64,000 bases of DNA, taken from assembly GCA_963931085.1 (NCBI GenBank), contig OZ006973.1:806001-870000 (forward strand), written 5' to 3'. Position numbers and translations under genes: made by a program. Source of the stretch: UMGS1994 sp944386155. GTDB lineage: Bacteria; Bacillota; Clostridia; TANB77; CAG-508. Positions 17,055 to 26,248 of this stretch are shown piece by piece (positions within the stretch are counted from its first letter, which is position 1; each line of letters opens with the position of its first letter). A model generated the notes under the pieces. The model did not search any database, was not told where the DNA came from, and saw nothing but the letters and a program-made list of their open reading frames with translations.

Positions 17055-19107
17055 ATGAAAAATATATTGTTTAATGTAGAATTATTAGATAGACATTATG
17101 CATTTTATTTAGACGATGAAACAAATAATTTATACGGGTTTGCTGTTAAAAGAAATAATAAAGCTTATTTCATTACAAAAGGTAATGAAATAAGTTTTAT
17201 GAATAAAATAATTGACTTTCTTAATGAAAAATATATAAGAAGAAATGATGTATTATATAAAAATGAATATTTAGAAAGATATATTAACAGATACAATAAG
17301 ATGAGCTATTTTGCAAGAAGAAGTGAAAATGAAGTAAGTCCAGTGTCATATGAGGAAGCTTCTGATTTATATGACTTTTATAATAAACCTAAAATATTAT
17401 ATATAGGAAGAAAAAGAAATGCTGGTAGACAAGGTTCATATAGAGGTTATGGAGATGTAGATCCATTTTCTACAAGCTCGCCATATGGACAATATAATCC
17501 ATATGGATCAAATGGACATTTTTCACCTTCTGATCCATATTATAATAACCAATATCAAAATAGAAGAAATAGAAATAAAAAACCACCATTAAAATTAATT
17601 TTTGCTATTGCAGGAGCTGTAGCAACTATATCAGTATCTGCGATTGGGGCTAAATTTTTTATAGATGGTGGAAAAGTCCCATTTATTACTAAATCACAAA
17701 TTGAGCAACAATTTGGAGAAGTAGATATAACAGCAGATGAAGAATCAGAAAAAGATTTACAAACAAAATATGAAAGTATAAAAAAACAGCTTGAAGAACA
17801 GAATTTGCAAAATTGGGAAATATCAAAAGAATTAGATGAGATAGCATTTTTTGAAGGAGATAGTAGCGATATTAATTTTTACTATGATTCTGAAAAGAAT
17901 GAAGTTGTATTTGTATATGAAGATTTACAAAGGACAGCTCCTTTACATAGTGAAGAAAAAGCTATGGAAGAAGATACTTCTTCACCAGATATTCCTGAAG
18001 GAGTAGAAGAAATATTAGAAACTATTGCAAATAATGATAAATTAACAGATGAAGAAAAGACTTTTGTAGCAGGTTCTATTTTAGATAATTTAGTAGATAA
18101 TGCTGAATATTTAAATTATGATGAGCTTAATTATAGATATAGAATATTAGATATTAACTATGAATATCATGAGCATGGTAAGGATGTTTCTGGACAATTA
18201 AATGATTCCCCATATGAAAGTGCGGCAGCACAATATGCTTTGCCATCAATTAACTATTCACAATACGAATCTATGATGGAATTTGCAGAAAAATATGATA
18301 TTCCAGAAGATGAAATGATAGATTCCTCAGGAAAAATAAGTGTTTTTAATGGAAATGATTTAAATTCATCTTTAGAAAATGATGAAACAACAATTCCTCA
18401 TGAACTTCGGACATGTAAATGGAAATTTTGAAGGACCAACAGTATTATTAAATGAAGGATATACATCAGTAAGTACTAATGCAGGCTCTTATGAAAATGA
18501 GCAATTAATGGCAAGATTGATGATAGAAACTTTTGGTGATGAGACTATAAGGGAAGGTTATTATGGATTTGATTTAACTAATGCTTTAACCAATAAAATA
18601 GTAGAGAAAACAGGTAGAGATAATAAAGAAGTATATAGTGAAGTAACATCATTTTTAGAAAAAATTCAAGATGTATTATATAGGTCAGCAGATATAGGTC
18701 TTGAATTTAGAAAAGATTCTATATTAATGCAAGATTATGATAATCTATTTAAAAAATTTGAAGAATATTATGAAGCGATAAATGAAGAAAAAATGTCTAA
18801 TAATATTATTGCAACATCAATAGCAGACTATCTTCAAGAAGATGGAAAAAGAACTAAATTAAGAGATGGAGAGCATATTGTAGGAATAGAATATAATAAA
18901 GATGGTTCAGCAAAAATTTCTGTTGGAAGGAGAAGAGATGAATTTTCATATAGAATTGGGCTACAAACAACGACAGAGACTGCAAGTTCTATTTCTAGAG
19001 ATTATATTGTAAATTCTGAAAATAAAAATAATACTAATATGTTTTCAGAAATTAAAGATGAAAATATAGAATATATAAGTGACTTATATGGAGATATAGA
19101 AAAATAG
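17055..19107 (+). CDS. Membrane-anchored HExxH metalloprotease-like protein, needs +1 shift at 18408
   Basis: The protein has a soluble N-terminal part, a Gly/Tyr/Asn-rich linker, one membrane helix at about residues 178-200, and a large outer domain. The zero frame ends at 18431 just after a CGG codon. Skipping the C at 18408 turns HEL-RTC into HELGHVNGNF, which is the HExxH zinc-binding and catalytic motif (residues 449-453). NEGYTS follows at 466-468, a likely third ligand as in gluzincins. The restored product is 683 residues. The catalytic centre therefore straddles the recoding site, and the short product lacks the second His. I do not recognise a specific family; the protease role is inferred from the motif. 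Confidence 0.7.
18408..18411 (+). other. Putative +1 recoding site CTT-C-GGA (metalloprotease gene)
   Basis: CAT GAA CTT CGG ACA becomes CAT GAA CTT GGA CAT, giving HELGH. Same NNT-C-GGA form as the other sites, and the second zinc His depends on the shift. Confidence 0.75.
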
Positions 19108-19147
19108 AATTATTTATAATATAAAAAGAAAAAAGGATATGAAAATT

Positions 19148-19190
19148 GAAGTGAACCCAAATTGTTAGACAAAAAAGTTTAACAAGGAGG
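19148..19190 (+). mobile_element. Possible relic of an IS3-type element end
   Basis: GTGAACCCAAATTGTTAGAC, then AAAAAAGTTTAACAAGGAGG, resembles from memory the terminal segment of IS3-family (IS150 group) elements that leads to the first transposase ORF. No transposase ORF follows. A database comparison is needed. Confidence 0.25.
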
Positions 19191-19280
19191 GTTTATTTTT
19201 ATTATATTTTAAATTTATTATTATATATCTTTTAAAATCGATTCTAAGGAAAATAATTGTAAAAAGGATAAACATATACA

Positions 19281-19740
19281 TTATATGCTATTTTTTTCTT
19301 TAATAGCTCTTTTAATCTTAATCTCAGCCTCTTTTTTTGCAATATCATTTCTTTTATCATATAATTTTTTACCTTTTCCGATTCCAAGTTCTATTTTAAC
19401 AAAACTACCTTTAAAATAAAGTGATATCGGAATTAAGGAATAGCCTTGTTGTTTTACAAGATTAAACAATTTTTCAATTTCTCTTTTATTTAGTAATAAT
19501 TTTCTATTTCTTAAAGGATCTTTATTAAAAATATTTCCATATTCATAAGGGCTTATGTGCATTCCATAAATATAAGCTTCACCATTTTTTATATTTACAT
19601 AGCTGTCTTTAAGATTTACTTTTCCGAAGCCTTATTGATTTTATTTCAGTACCTGTAAGTACAATTCCTGCTTCTAACGTATCTTTAATATCATAATTGT
19701 GTCTTGCTACAGGATTTTTAGATATTAACTTTGTTTCCAT
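19281..19740 (-). CDS. smpB: SsrA-binding protein SmpB, needs +1 shift at 19626
   Basis: SmpB binds tmRNA and delivers it to ribosomes stalled on mRNAs without a usable codon, so it is central to ribosome rescue. The N-terminus reads METKLISKNP, then ARHNYDIKDTLEAGIVLTG and TEIKSIRL, all in the zero frame from the ATG at 19740. Codon 39 is CGG. Skipping its C restores LGKVNLKDSYVNIKNGEAYI and continues into the remaining 93-residue ORF ending KEKNSI. The restored length of 152 residues is normal. No ssrA gene is visible nearby. Confidence 0.85.
19623..19626 (-). other. Putative +1 recoding site CTT-C-GGA (smpB, minus strand)
   Basis: On the minus strand AGG CTT CGG AAA AGT becomes AGG CTT GGA AAA GTA, restoring the conserved Gly-Lys-Val of SmpB. 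The extra C is opposite position 19626. Confidence 0.75.
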
Positions 19741-19917
19741 ATGTAACCTCTATTTTAATTTAATTATAATTTAATTTTATAAATAACTTATATAATCTTA
19801 TTTTTATTATATAAAAAATTATAACATCAAAATTAGTATAAGACAAGTAATAGTGCTTATTCGCCTTCTAAAAAAAGATAAACTTTATTAAGAAAGAGAA
19901 AAAACACTATTACGTTT

Positions 19918-20361
19918 CTAATGATTTCTATTTGAATTATTTGTTTGAGAAGTATAATACCAAACTAGAGCAACTATAACTATTGCGATTGCAGCAAGTA
20001 TCATCCAAAGCCAAACATTTGAAGTCATAGAAGTAGTTTCATTTGCAGTAGTTTGAGTAGTATTATAATTTCCTGTTACATCATAAGTTATATTTTCAGT
20101 TGTATTTTCTATCATATTTTCTCCAGATTGCATTCCGCCTTCGAGAGTATTTTTAGCATCGTCTACCATATTTTTGGCAGTGTTTGCAGCTCCATTAGTA
20201 GCATTTTCTATAATGTTTCCTGCATTTTTTATAGAATTTTGAGTTTTATCTGCAGATTTTTTCATTTCTTCTGTAACATTTGAAGCAAATATGCTACAAG
20301 ATAAAATTACAAGTAAAATAGAAAATACAATACTAGTTAATATAAAATGTTTCTTTTTCAT
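19918..20361 (-). CDS. Small secreted or membrane protein with amphipathic repeats
   Basis: A 147-residue protein with an N-terminal signal-like helix (MKKKHFILTS, then IVFSILLVILSCSIFAS), a middle rich in Asn, Thr and Ala with an amphipathic pattern (KNAGNIIENATNGAANTAKN), and a C-terminal membrane helix (WLWMILAAIAIVIVALVWYY). The ATG at 20361 follows AGGAGG; an upstream in-frame start has no site. The Cys after the signal-like helix could be lipidated, but a lipobox is not clear. Function is unknown. It shares layout with the next minus-strand gene. Confidence 0.6.
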   Translation of the reverse strand: MKKKHFILTSIVFSILLVILSCSIFASNVTEEMKKSADKTQNSIKNAGNIIENATNGAANTAKNMVDDAKNTLEGGMQSGENMIENTTENITYDVTGNYNTTQTTANETTSMTSNVWLWMILAAIAIVIVALVWYYTSQTNNSNRNH

Positions 20362-20720
20362 AAATATACCTCCTAAATAAGTTTTTAGAAACTTAAAATT
20401 AGTATGTGTATAAAGAAAAAATATATTCATATAATATTTTATTTTAATCAATTATTTTTAAATAAAATATTATAAATATAGATAGCTTAATGAAAATTAT
20501 TGAGTAAAAATAAAGATAAAGTTTAAAATTAAAAAAGAAAATAAAAGAAAGTAAAAGGAAACAAAAAACAATGAAAAATAAAAAAGAAGAAAAGAAGGAA
20601 AAATGAAATAAGAAATGAAATAAAAAAATAAAGAAGTTTTTAAGCTTCTTTATTTAAATAAATATAATTAATATACAAATTGTATAATATAAATTATAAA
20701 AGGATTTATTATTTATATTT
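20362..20720 (-). other. Gap between two minus-strand surface-protein genes
   Basis: About 360 very A-rich bases on the plus strand. It holds the ribosome site of the gene at 20361, and the terminator at 20626-20655 for the gene at 20721. No further ORF or structured RNA was seen. Confidence 0.5.
20626..20655 (-). terminator. Intrinsic terminator after the Thr-rich protein gene
   Basis: AAATAAAGAAG pairs with CTTCTTTATTT around TTTTTAAG. A T run follows on the minus strand. Confidence 0.65.
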
Positions 20721-21182
20721 TTATTTTTTTAATCTAATTAAAATTGCTATTGCAAAAAGAACTATTAAAATACCAATTACTATGATAAATATACTTAAAA
20801 TAATTGATAGTCCTAAATCAGATTCTGGAAGAGAAGATGTTGATGTTGTTGTAGATGGTGTAGATGTAGTTCCAGAAGATACAGTTGATGTATCTGTTTC
20901 TGAACTATCTGTATTAGTATCAGTAGAAGTATTTGTATCGTTTGTAGAATTACTTACTGTAGTATTACTTGATGAATTAGTTGTAGAGTTTAAGTCATTT
21001 GATAATGTATTAGACATTGTATTTGTTGTAGTAGTTGCTGAGTTTGTTGTATTTGAAGTCATTGTATTTGTAGTTGTTGTAGTTTCTGAACTGTTTAGTG
21101 ATGTGGCAAATACTATATTTGATAAGCTAAATGCTGAAATTAGTAATAATATTGTTACTTTTATTATTTTATTTATTTTCAT
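20721..21182 (-). CDS. Thr/Ser/Asn-rich surface protein with signal peptide and C-terminal membrane helix
   Basis: A 153-residue protein. The N-terminus is a signal peptide ending near SNIVFATS. The middle is low-complexity, rich in Thr, Ser and Asn. The C-terminus is a membrane helix followed by RLKK. AGGTTT precedes the ATG at 21182 on the minus strand. This is a stalk-like surface protein; function unknown. The ORF on the opposite strand over the same bases is a shadow. Confidence 0.6.
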   Translation of the reverse strand: MKINKIIKVTILLLISAFSLSNIVFATSLNSSETTTTTNTMTSNTTNSATTTTNTMSNTLSNDLNSTTNSSSNTTVSNSTNDTNTSTDTNTDSSETDTSTVSSGTTSTPSTTTSTSSLPESDLGLSIILSIFIIVIGILIVLFAIAILIRLKK

Positions 21183-21394
21183 TTTAAACCTCCAAGTAAT
21201 AAATATAAGATTATAATTATTATTACATATATTTGATAAAAAAGTCTAGTAAATTTCACAATATTTTTAAAAACATACAAAAACATACAAATTAAATATC
21301 TAAAAATTTGAAAAATAAATAATTATGATATATAATCTAGAAATCAAAAAATATAGGATTTTTTAATATATATAATATTAGATAGGAGAATAAG

Positions 21395-22684
21395 ATGACC
21401 AAAAAAATTAAAAATGGAATTACAAATTTTATTAAAAAACATAGTCAATACAGAGATATTGTTAGAGATACTTTAAATTTTTTAAGAGGAATTAAATATA
21501 AAATAGATGGTATTGGAAAAAAGATAGATGAAAAAACTATACTATTTTCTTGTTTTAATGGAGTATCTTATACTTGTAGTCCAAAAGCATTATATGAAGA
21601 AATTTTAAAGAGTGATAAATATGATGATTATAAACTAGTGTGGGTTTTTAAAGATCCTGAAAAATATAAATTTTTACTAAATAATAAAAATACTATACTT
21701 GTTAAAAGAGGAAGTAAAGAATATAGAAAATATCTTCATACAGCTAAATACTGGTTCTTTAATTTTAAAATTGCTGATTCTATATATCCTACTAAAGATC
21801 AAGTGTTTTTACAATGTTGGCACGGAACTCCTTTAAAAAGATTAGGATGCGATTTAGAAAACTTTGATAATCTATTAAATTCTTTAGATGGAATGAAAAA
21901 AAGATACAAAATGGAAGCTGAAAAATTTAGTTACTTTATATCTCCTTCAAAATTTGCAAGTGAAAAATTTACATCTGCATGGAATTTAAAAGAAATAGGA
22001 AAAGAAAATATCATGATAGAAAAAGGATATCCAAGAAATGATTTTCTATTTAATTATACAGAAAAAGATATAGAAAATATAAAAAGAAAGATTTTAGGAT
22101 ATTATTATCTTGAATATGAGAAAAATATAAAAAAGAAAAAAATCATCTTATATGCTCCAACATATAGAGCAAATCAACATGAGACAGGAGTCGGATATGT
22201 GTATAAAAATGAAGTCGATTTTGATAAGCTTAGAGAAAAATTAGGGGATGATTATATAATATTATTTAGACCTCATTACTTTATAGCAAATGCATTTGAT
22301 TTTGAAAAATATGATGGCTTTGTATATAATGTATCAGATATTGACGATATAAACGGATTATATATTATTTCAGATATTTTAATTACTGATTATTCTAGCG
22401 TATTTTTTGATTATGCTAATTTAAAAAGACCAATGATATTTTATATGTATGATTTAGAGCATTATAGAGACGAATCTAATGGCTTTTACATTGATGTTAA
22501 TAAAGAACTTCCTGGAAAGATTGTAAAAACAGATAATGACTTAATAGATGAAATTAAAAGAGTTTCTAAAGAATTTAAATATGATGAAAATTATAAAAGA
22601 TTTAATGATACATATAATTACTTAGATGATGGAAATGCTTCAAAAAGAGTTCTAGATGTAGTATTAAATAATGATAAAGGATAA
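21395..22684 (+). CDS. CDP-glycerol glycerophosphotransferase family protein (TagB/TagF-like)
   Basis: A 429-residue enzyme of the Glyphos_transf family that moves glycerol-phosphate or ribitol-phosphate from a CDP donor to build teichoic-acid-like polymers at the cytoplasmic face. Motifs: QCWHGTPLKRLG (His), PTYRAN, FRPHYF, and ITDYSSVFFDYANLKRPMIF (the acidic/Ser motif). It stands alone, without other teichoic-acid genes, so its acceptor is unclear. AGGAG precedes the ATG. Confidence 0.85.
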   Translation: MTKKIKNGITNFIKKHSQYRDIVRDTLNFLRGIKYKIDGIGKKIDEKTILFSCFNGVSYTCSPKALYEEILKSDKYDDYKLVWVFKDPEKYKFLLNNKNTILVKRGSKEYRKYLHTAKYWFFNFKIADSIYPTKDQVFLQCWHGTPLKRLGCDLENFDNLLNSLDGMKKRYKMEAEKFSYFISPSKFASEKFTSAWNLKEIGKENIMIEKGYPRNDFLFNYTEKDIENIKRKILGYYYLEYEKNIKKKKIILYAPTYRANQHETGVGYVYKNEVDFDKLREKLGDDYIILFRPHYFIANAFDFEKYDGFVYNVSDIDDINGLYIISDILITDYSSVFFDYANLKRPMIFYMYDLEHYRDESNGFYIDVNKELPGKIVKTDNDLIDEIKRVSKEFKYDENYKRFNDTYNYLDDGNASKRVLDVVLNNDKG

Positions 22685-22741
22685 AGGATAAATAATAAAA
22701 AACATAAAAAATAATTAAAAAATCATAGGAAATTATATTAT

Positions 22742-22796
22742 AAAAGAGTATAAAAATAGTAATTATTTTATTTTACTATAATTATACTCTTTTTTA
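22742..22796 (+). terminator. Terminator-like hairpin between transferase and ABC-F genes
   Basis: AAAAGAGTATAA pairs with TTATACTCTTTT, followed by T run. It could also act as an attenuator for the ABC-F gene, whose leaders often attenuate, but the position fits simple termination. Confidence 0.6.
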
Positions 22797-22860
22797 GCTA
22801 TATTTTTAATATATTTTGTGATAATATATTTTTTGAAAAATATATAAAAGAGGTGATTTT

Positions 22861-24348
22861 TTGTCACAGATTAAAGTAAATAATTTATCTTTTTCATATG
22901 AAGGTAGCTATGAGAAAGTTTTTGATAATATAAATTTAATTTTAGATACTGATTGGAAACTAGGATTAATTGGAAGAAATGGAAAAGGAAAAACTACTTT
23001 TTTAAAATTGTTACTTGGTGAATATAAATATAATGGTAGTATTACTAAAAGTGTTAATTTAGATTATTTTCCATTTAATATAGAAAATGAAAATTTAGAT
23101 ACATTAGATATAATAAATAATATTATTCCAAATGTTGAGGATTGGGAGATATTCAAGGAACTAAATTTAATAAATACAAATATTGAAATATTGTACAGAC
23201 CTTTTAATACTTTAAGTGGTGGAGAAAAGGTAAAGGCTTTACTTGTAACATTATTTCTAAAAGATAATGAGTTTTTACTGATAGATGAGCCAACAAATCA
23301 TTTAGATGAAAAATCAAAAAAAGATGTGGAAAATTATTTGAAAAATAAAAAAGGATTTATTTTAGTTTCTCATGATAGGACACTTTTAAATAATGTAGTA
23401 GATCATATTTTAAGCATAAATAATAAAGATATTGAGATAGTAAAAGGTAATTATGATTCTTGGAGAGAAAATAGAGATAATATAAATAGTTTTGAAATTA
23501 TGAAAAATGAAAAGTTGAATAAAGATATAAATAGATTAAAAATGGCAGCACAACAAACGAATAATTGGTCTAATGATATTGAAAAAACTAAAACAGGGAA
23601 TAAAGTTTCTGGATTAAGGCCTGATAGAGGATATATTGGACATCAATCTGCTAAAATGATGAAAAGATCAAAAGTGATAGAAGGTAGAATTGAAAAAGAA
23701 ATTGAAGAAAAAGAAAGACTTTTATTAAATATAGATAAAACATTTGAATTAATTATGAAACCTGAAATTTGTAAGAAAAAAGAATTAATTATAGCTAAAG
23801 ATTTGCAAATTAAATATGATAATAAAGAAATATTTAACAAAGTATCTTTTTGCGTAGAAAATACTGATAGAGTTTCACTAACAGGAGAAAATGGCTCAGG
23901 AAAATCTAGTATTATTAAATTAATACTAGGAGAGAATATTTCTTATAATGGATATTTTTCAGTTAAAAATGATTTAAAAATTTCTTATGTTGCACAAGAT
24001 ACTAGAGAAGTTTATGGTTCTTTAAAAGATTATGCAAATAAGTTTAAAGTGGACGAATCTATTTTTAGAGCTATGCTTCAGAAATTAGGTGTAGAATCAA
24101 AATATTTTAATAGAGATTTAACAGAATTAAGTGAAGGTCAAAAAAAGAAAGTTATGATCGCTAGAAGTATATCAGAATCAGCAGAGCTTTATATTTGGGA
24201 TGAGATGTTAAATTATTTAGATATTCAGTCAAGAGAACAGATAGAGAGTATGATATTAAAATACAAACCTACAATATTATTTGTAGAACATGATGAAACT
24301 TTTAGAAATAAAATTATGACAAAAGAAATTGTATTAGAAAAGATATAG
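22861..24348 (+). CDS. ABC-F ribosomal protection protein, Lsa/CplR-like
   Basis: A 495-residue soluble protein with two ABC ATPase domains and no membrane segment. First Walker A GRNGKGKTT, signature LSGGEKVKA, Walker B DEPTNHLDE. Second Walker A GENGSGKSS, signature LSEGQKKK. The linker with GHQSAKMMKRS matches the Lsa/Vga/CplR antibiotic-resistance branch of ABC-F. These proteins bind the ribosome E site and displace pleuromutilins, lincosamides and streptogramin A. The start is a TTG preceded by AGAGGTG. The second Walker B reads WDEMLNYLD rather than DEPTNHLD, as in this branch. Confidence 0.85.
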   Translation: MSQIKVNNLSFSYEGSYEKVFDNINLILDTDWKLGLIGRNGKGKTTFLKLLLGEYKYNGSITKSVNLDYFPFNIENENLDTLDIINNIIPNVEDWEIFKELNLINTNIEILYRPFNTLSGGEKVKALLVTLFLKDNEFLLIDEPTNHLDEKSKKDVENYLKNKKGFILVSHDRTLLNNVVDHILSINNKDIEIVKGNYDSWRENRDNINSFEIMKNEKLNKDINRLKMAAQQTNNWSNDIEKTKTGNKVSGLRPDRGYIGHQSAKMMKRSKVIEGRIEKEIEEKERLLLNIDKTFELIMKPEICKKKELIIAKDLQIKYDNKEIFNKVSFCVENTDRVSLTGENGSGKSSIIKLILGENISYNGYFSVKNDLKISYVAQDTREVYGSLKDYANKFKVDESIFRAMLQKLGVESKYFNRDLTELSEGQKKKVMIARSISESAELYIWDEMLNYLDIQSREQIESMILKYKPTILFVEHDETFRNKIMTKEIVLEKI

Positions 24349-24447
24349 ATAGATAAATAATAAATTATTTAACAAATAAATTTTTTATTTAAAAGATGAT
24401 AAATATTAAACAATTAAAATAAATTATATTAATATAGGAGGTAGTTT

Positions 24448-25017
24448 ATGAATAGAGATGAAGCATTTGAAATTTTAAAAAAATATAATAAAGAGGAATT
24501 TCACATAAGACATGCTTTAACAGTAGAGGGAGTAATGAGATATTTTGCAAGAGAAAATAATGAAGATGAAGAATATTGGGGAATAGTAGGATTATTACAT
24601 GATATTGATTTTGAATTATATCCAGAGGAACATTGTAGAAAATGTATTGAACTTTTAAAAGAAAATGATGTTAATGATAGTATGATTAAGTCTATATGTA
24701 GTCATGGATATGGTATGTGTTCAGATATAGAGCCTACTCTTATTATGGAAAAAATTTTATTTGCAACAGATGAACTTACAGGATTAATATGGGCAGCTGC
24801 TAAAATGAGACCTTCTAAAAGTACAAAAGATATGGAAGTTTCTAGCTTGAAAAAGAAATTTAAAGATAAAAAATTTGCAGCAGGATGTTCAAGAGATACT
24901 ATAAGTAAAGGAGCAGAAATGCTAGGATGGACTTTAGAAGAATTATTTGAAAAGACTATTTTGGCAATGAGAGAAGATGAGGATAAAATAAATGAATATA
25001 TGAGTAAAAATTATTAA
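24448..25017 (+). CDS. HD-domain hydrolase
   Basis: A 189-residue protein with HIRHALTVEGVMRYF, then GLLHDIDFELYPEEH, which gives the H...HD...D metal site of HD phosphohydrolases. Substrate is unknown. AGGAGG precedes the ATG. Confidence 0.75.
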   Translation: MNRDEAFEILKKYNKEEFHIRHALTVEGVMRYFARENNEDEEYWGIVGLLHDIDFELYPEEHCRKCIELLKENDVNDSMIKSICSHGYGMCSDIEPTLIMEKILFATDELTGLIWAAAKMRPSKSTKDMEVSSLKKKFKDKKFAAGCSRDTISKGAEMLGWTLEELFEKTILAMREDEDKINEYMSKNY

Positions 25018-25082
25018 TGGAAAATATTGCAAAAAAAACGCATGTTGATATAATTACTATATGAAAAGGGGAGTGATTTTGT

Positions 25083-25754
25083 ATGGAATCAAAGGAAAAA
25101 ATTATTAAGCTAATTTTAATAATTCTCTTAATTTGTATAGTAATTTTTGTTTTAAATGTAATGCGTAAAGCAATAATTATTAGAAGTATTTCAAAAGAAT
25201 ACAAAGAAAATTATGCAAGTACAACAAATTTCTATGAAAGGATTAAAGATGAATACTTCGTAACAGAAATTTGGAGAAAAGATAACAGAGCAATTATTAA
25301 AAAAACATACGAAAATGAAAATAATACAGATAAAGATATAGAAATAACTTTTATAGACGAAAATTATAAATACATAATTAAAGATGATAAAGTTACAAAA
25401 TTAAATAAAGAAGAAGCAGATCTTCCAGTGCTTACACATGCGATTTTTGATGTACCAAATTTTTCACAAGCTTTATTTGCATCATTAATGTATGACGTTT
25501 CTTCTGAAAAAATATATGGTGAAGACTGTTATTATATAGATTGTGATACGACAAGTCTTTTATATAATATGATAAACTTTAGAAAAGACAATATTACAGA
25601 TCAATCTTTTGTAAATAAGGACACTAAACTTGTATCTAAAGAAATTTCAAATACAGGGGTAAGGTATTATAAGTATGAATTAAATAATGTAACTGATGAA
25701 AATGTTAATATGCCTGATATAGAAGATTTAGAATTAGTAGATGAAACTAAATAA
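25083..25754 (+). CDS. Membrane-anchored protein of unknown function
   Basis: A 223-residue protein with a hydrophobic N-terminal segment (KLILIILLICIVIFVLNVM) and a predicted extracytoplasmic remainder with beta-type repeats (KIYGEDCYYIDCDT). It resembles lipoprotein-like proteins with a LolA/outer beta domain only loosely. Function not known. GGGGAG precedes the ATG. A perfect-stem terminator follows. Confidence 0.6.
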   Translation: MESKEKIIKLILIILLICIVIFVLNVMRKAIIIRSISKEYKENYASTTNFYERIKDEYFVTEIWRKDNRAIIKKTYENENNTDKDIEITFIDENYKYIIKDDKVTKLNKEEADLPVLTHAIFDVPNFSQALFASLMYDVSSEKIYGEDCYYIDCDTTSLLYNMINFRKDNITDQSFVNKDTKLVSKEISNTGVRYYKYELNNVTDENVNMPDIEDLELVDETK

Positions 25755-25796
25755 ATTAAAAATAAAAAAGAAATTAAATAGAAATTTTAATAAAGT

Positions 25797-25832
25797 AAAA
25801 CACTAGTAAGTATTTAAATTACTAGTGTTTTT
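25797..25832 (+). terminator. Intrinsic terminator
   Basis: AAAACACTAGTAA pairs perfectly with TTACTAGTGTTTT, T run after. Confidence 0.85.
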
Positions 25833-25852
25833 AATATTTTTAAAGAAAAATA

Positions 25853-25881
25853 TTGACATATACTAGGTAGGGGTATATAAT
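25853..25881 (+). promoter_or_regulatory. csoR-copA promoter with overlapping CsoR operator
   Basis: TTGACA and TATAAT with a 17-base spacer. The spacer holds ATACTAGGTAGGGGTAT, which has the G-tract and flanking ATAC/GTAT arms of known CsoR operators. Copper-free CsoR would occupy it and block polymerase, so csoR and copA are expected to be induced by copper. The operator call is by resemblance. Confidence 0.75.
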
Positions 25882-25901
25882 CTTGGCGAGGTGAACATAA
25901 T

Positions 25902-26213
25902 ATGGGAACTGTAAATAAAAAAATAATAACAAATGATTTTAGAAAAACAAAGAGAACTGATAGAGAAAAAAAGTTATATACAAGAAGATTAAATATAATT
26001 GAAGGACAAATAAGAGGAATTAATCAAATGATTGAGTGTGATAGATATTGTGGTGATATTTTAACACAAATATCTGCAGCACAAAATGCTTTAAAAAGTT
26101 TAGGAAATAGTATTTTAGAAAGTCATTTAAAAACTTGTGTAGTAAGAGATATTAAAAATGGCAATGATGAAGCTTTAGATGAAGTAATAAGTTTGATTAA
26201 AAAGTTACAATAA
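25902..26213 (+). CDS. csoR: Copper-sensing repressor CsoR family
   Basis: A 103-residue all-alpha DUF156 regulator. It has IEGQIRGINQMIECDRYCGDIL, then SHLKTCVVRDI, giving the Cys, His and Cys ligands used to bind Cu(I). It is followed by copA after 35 bases, with the promoter and operator just upstream, the classical autoregulated copper operon. No separate copZ gene follows; the chaperone-like HMA domain is fused to the end of CopA instead. Confidence 0.9.
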   Translation: MGTVNKKIITNDFRKTKRTDREKKLYTRRLNIIEGQIRGINQMIECDRYCGDILTQISAAQNALKSLGNSILESHLKTCVVRDIKNGNDEALDEVISLIKKLQ

Positions 26214-26248
26214 TAAAAAACTTTTATTATAAGGGAAGGGGTTTATTT

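Noticed and set aside
19107..19280. ssrA (tmRNA) gene next to smpB
   Set aside because: No tRNA-like acceptor end or tag-peptide ORF could be recognised in this gap.
20680..21216. Plus-strand Val-rich ORF opposite the Thr-rich protein gene
   Set aside because: It mirrors the low-complexity Thr/Ser codons of the minus-strand gene and lacks a ribosome site.
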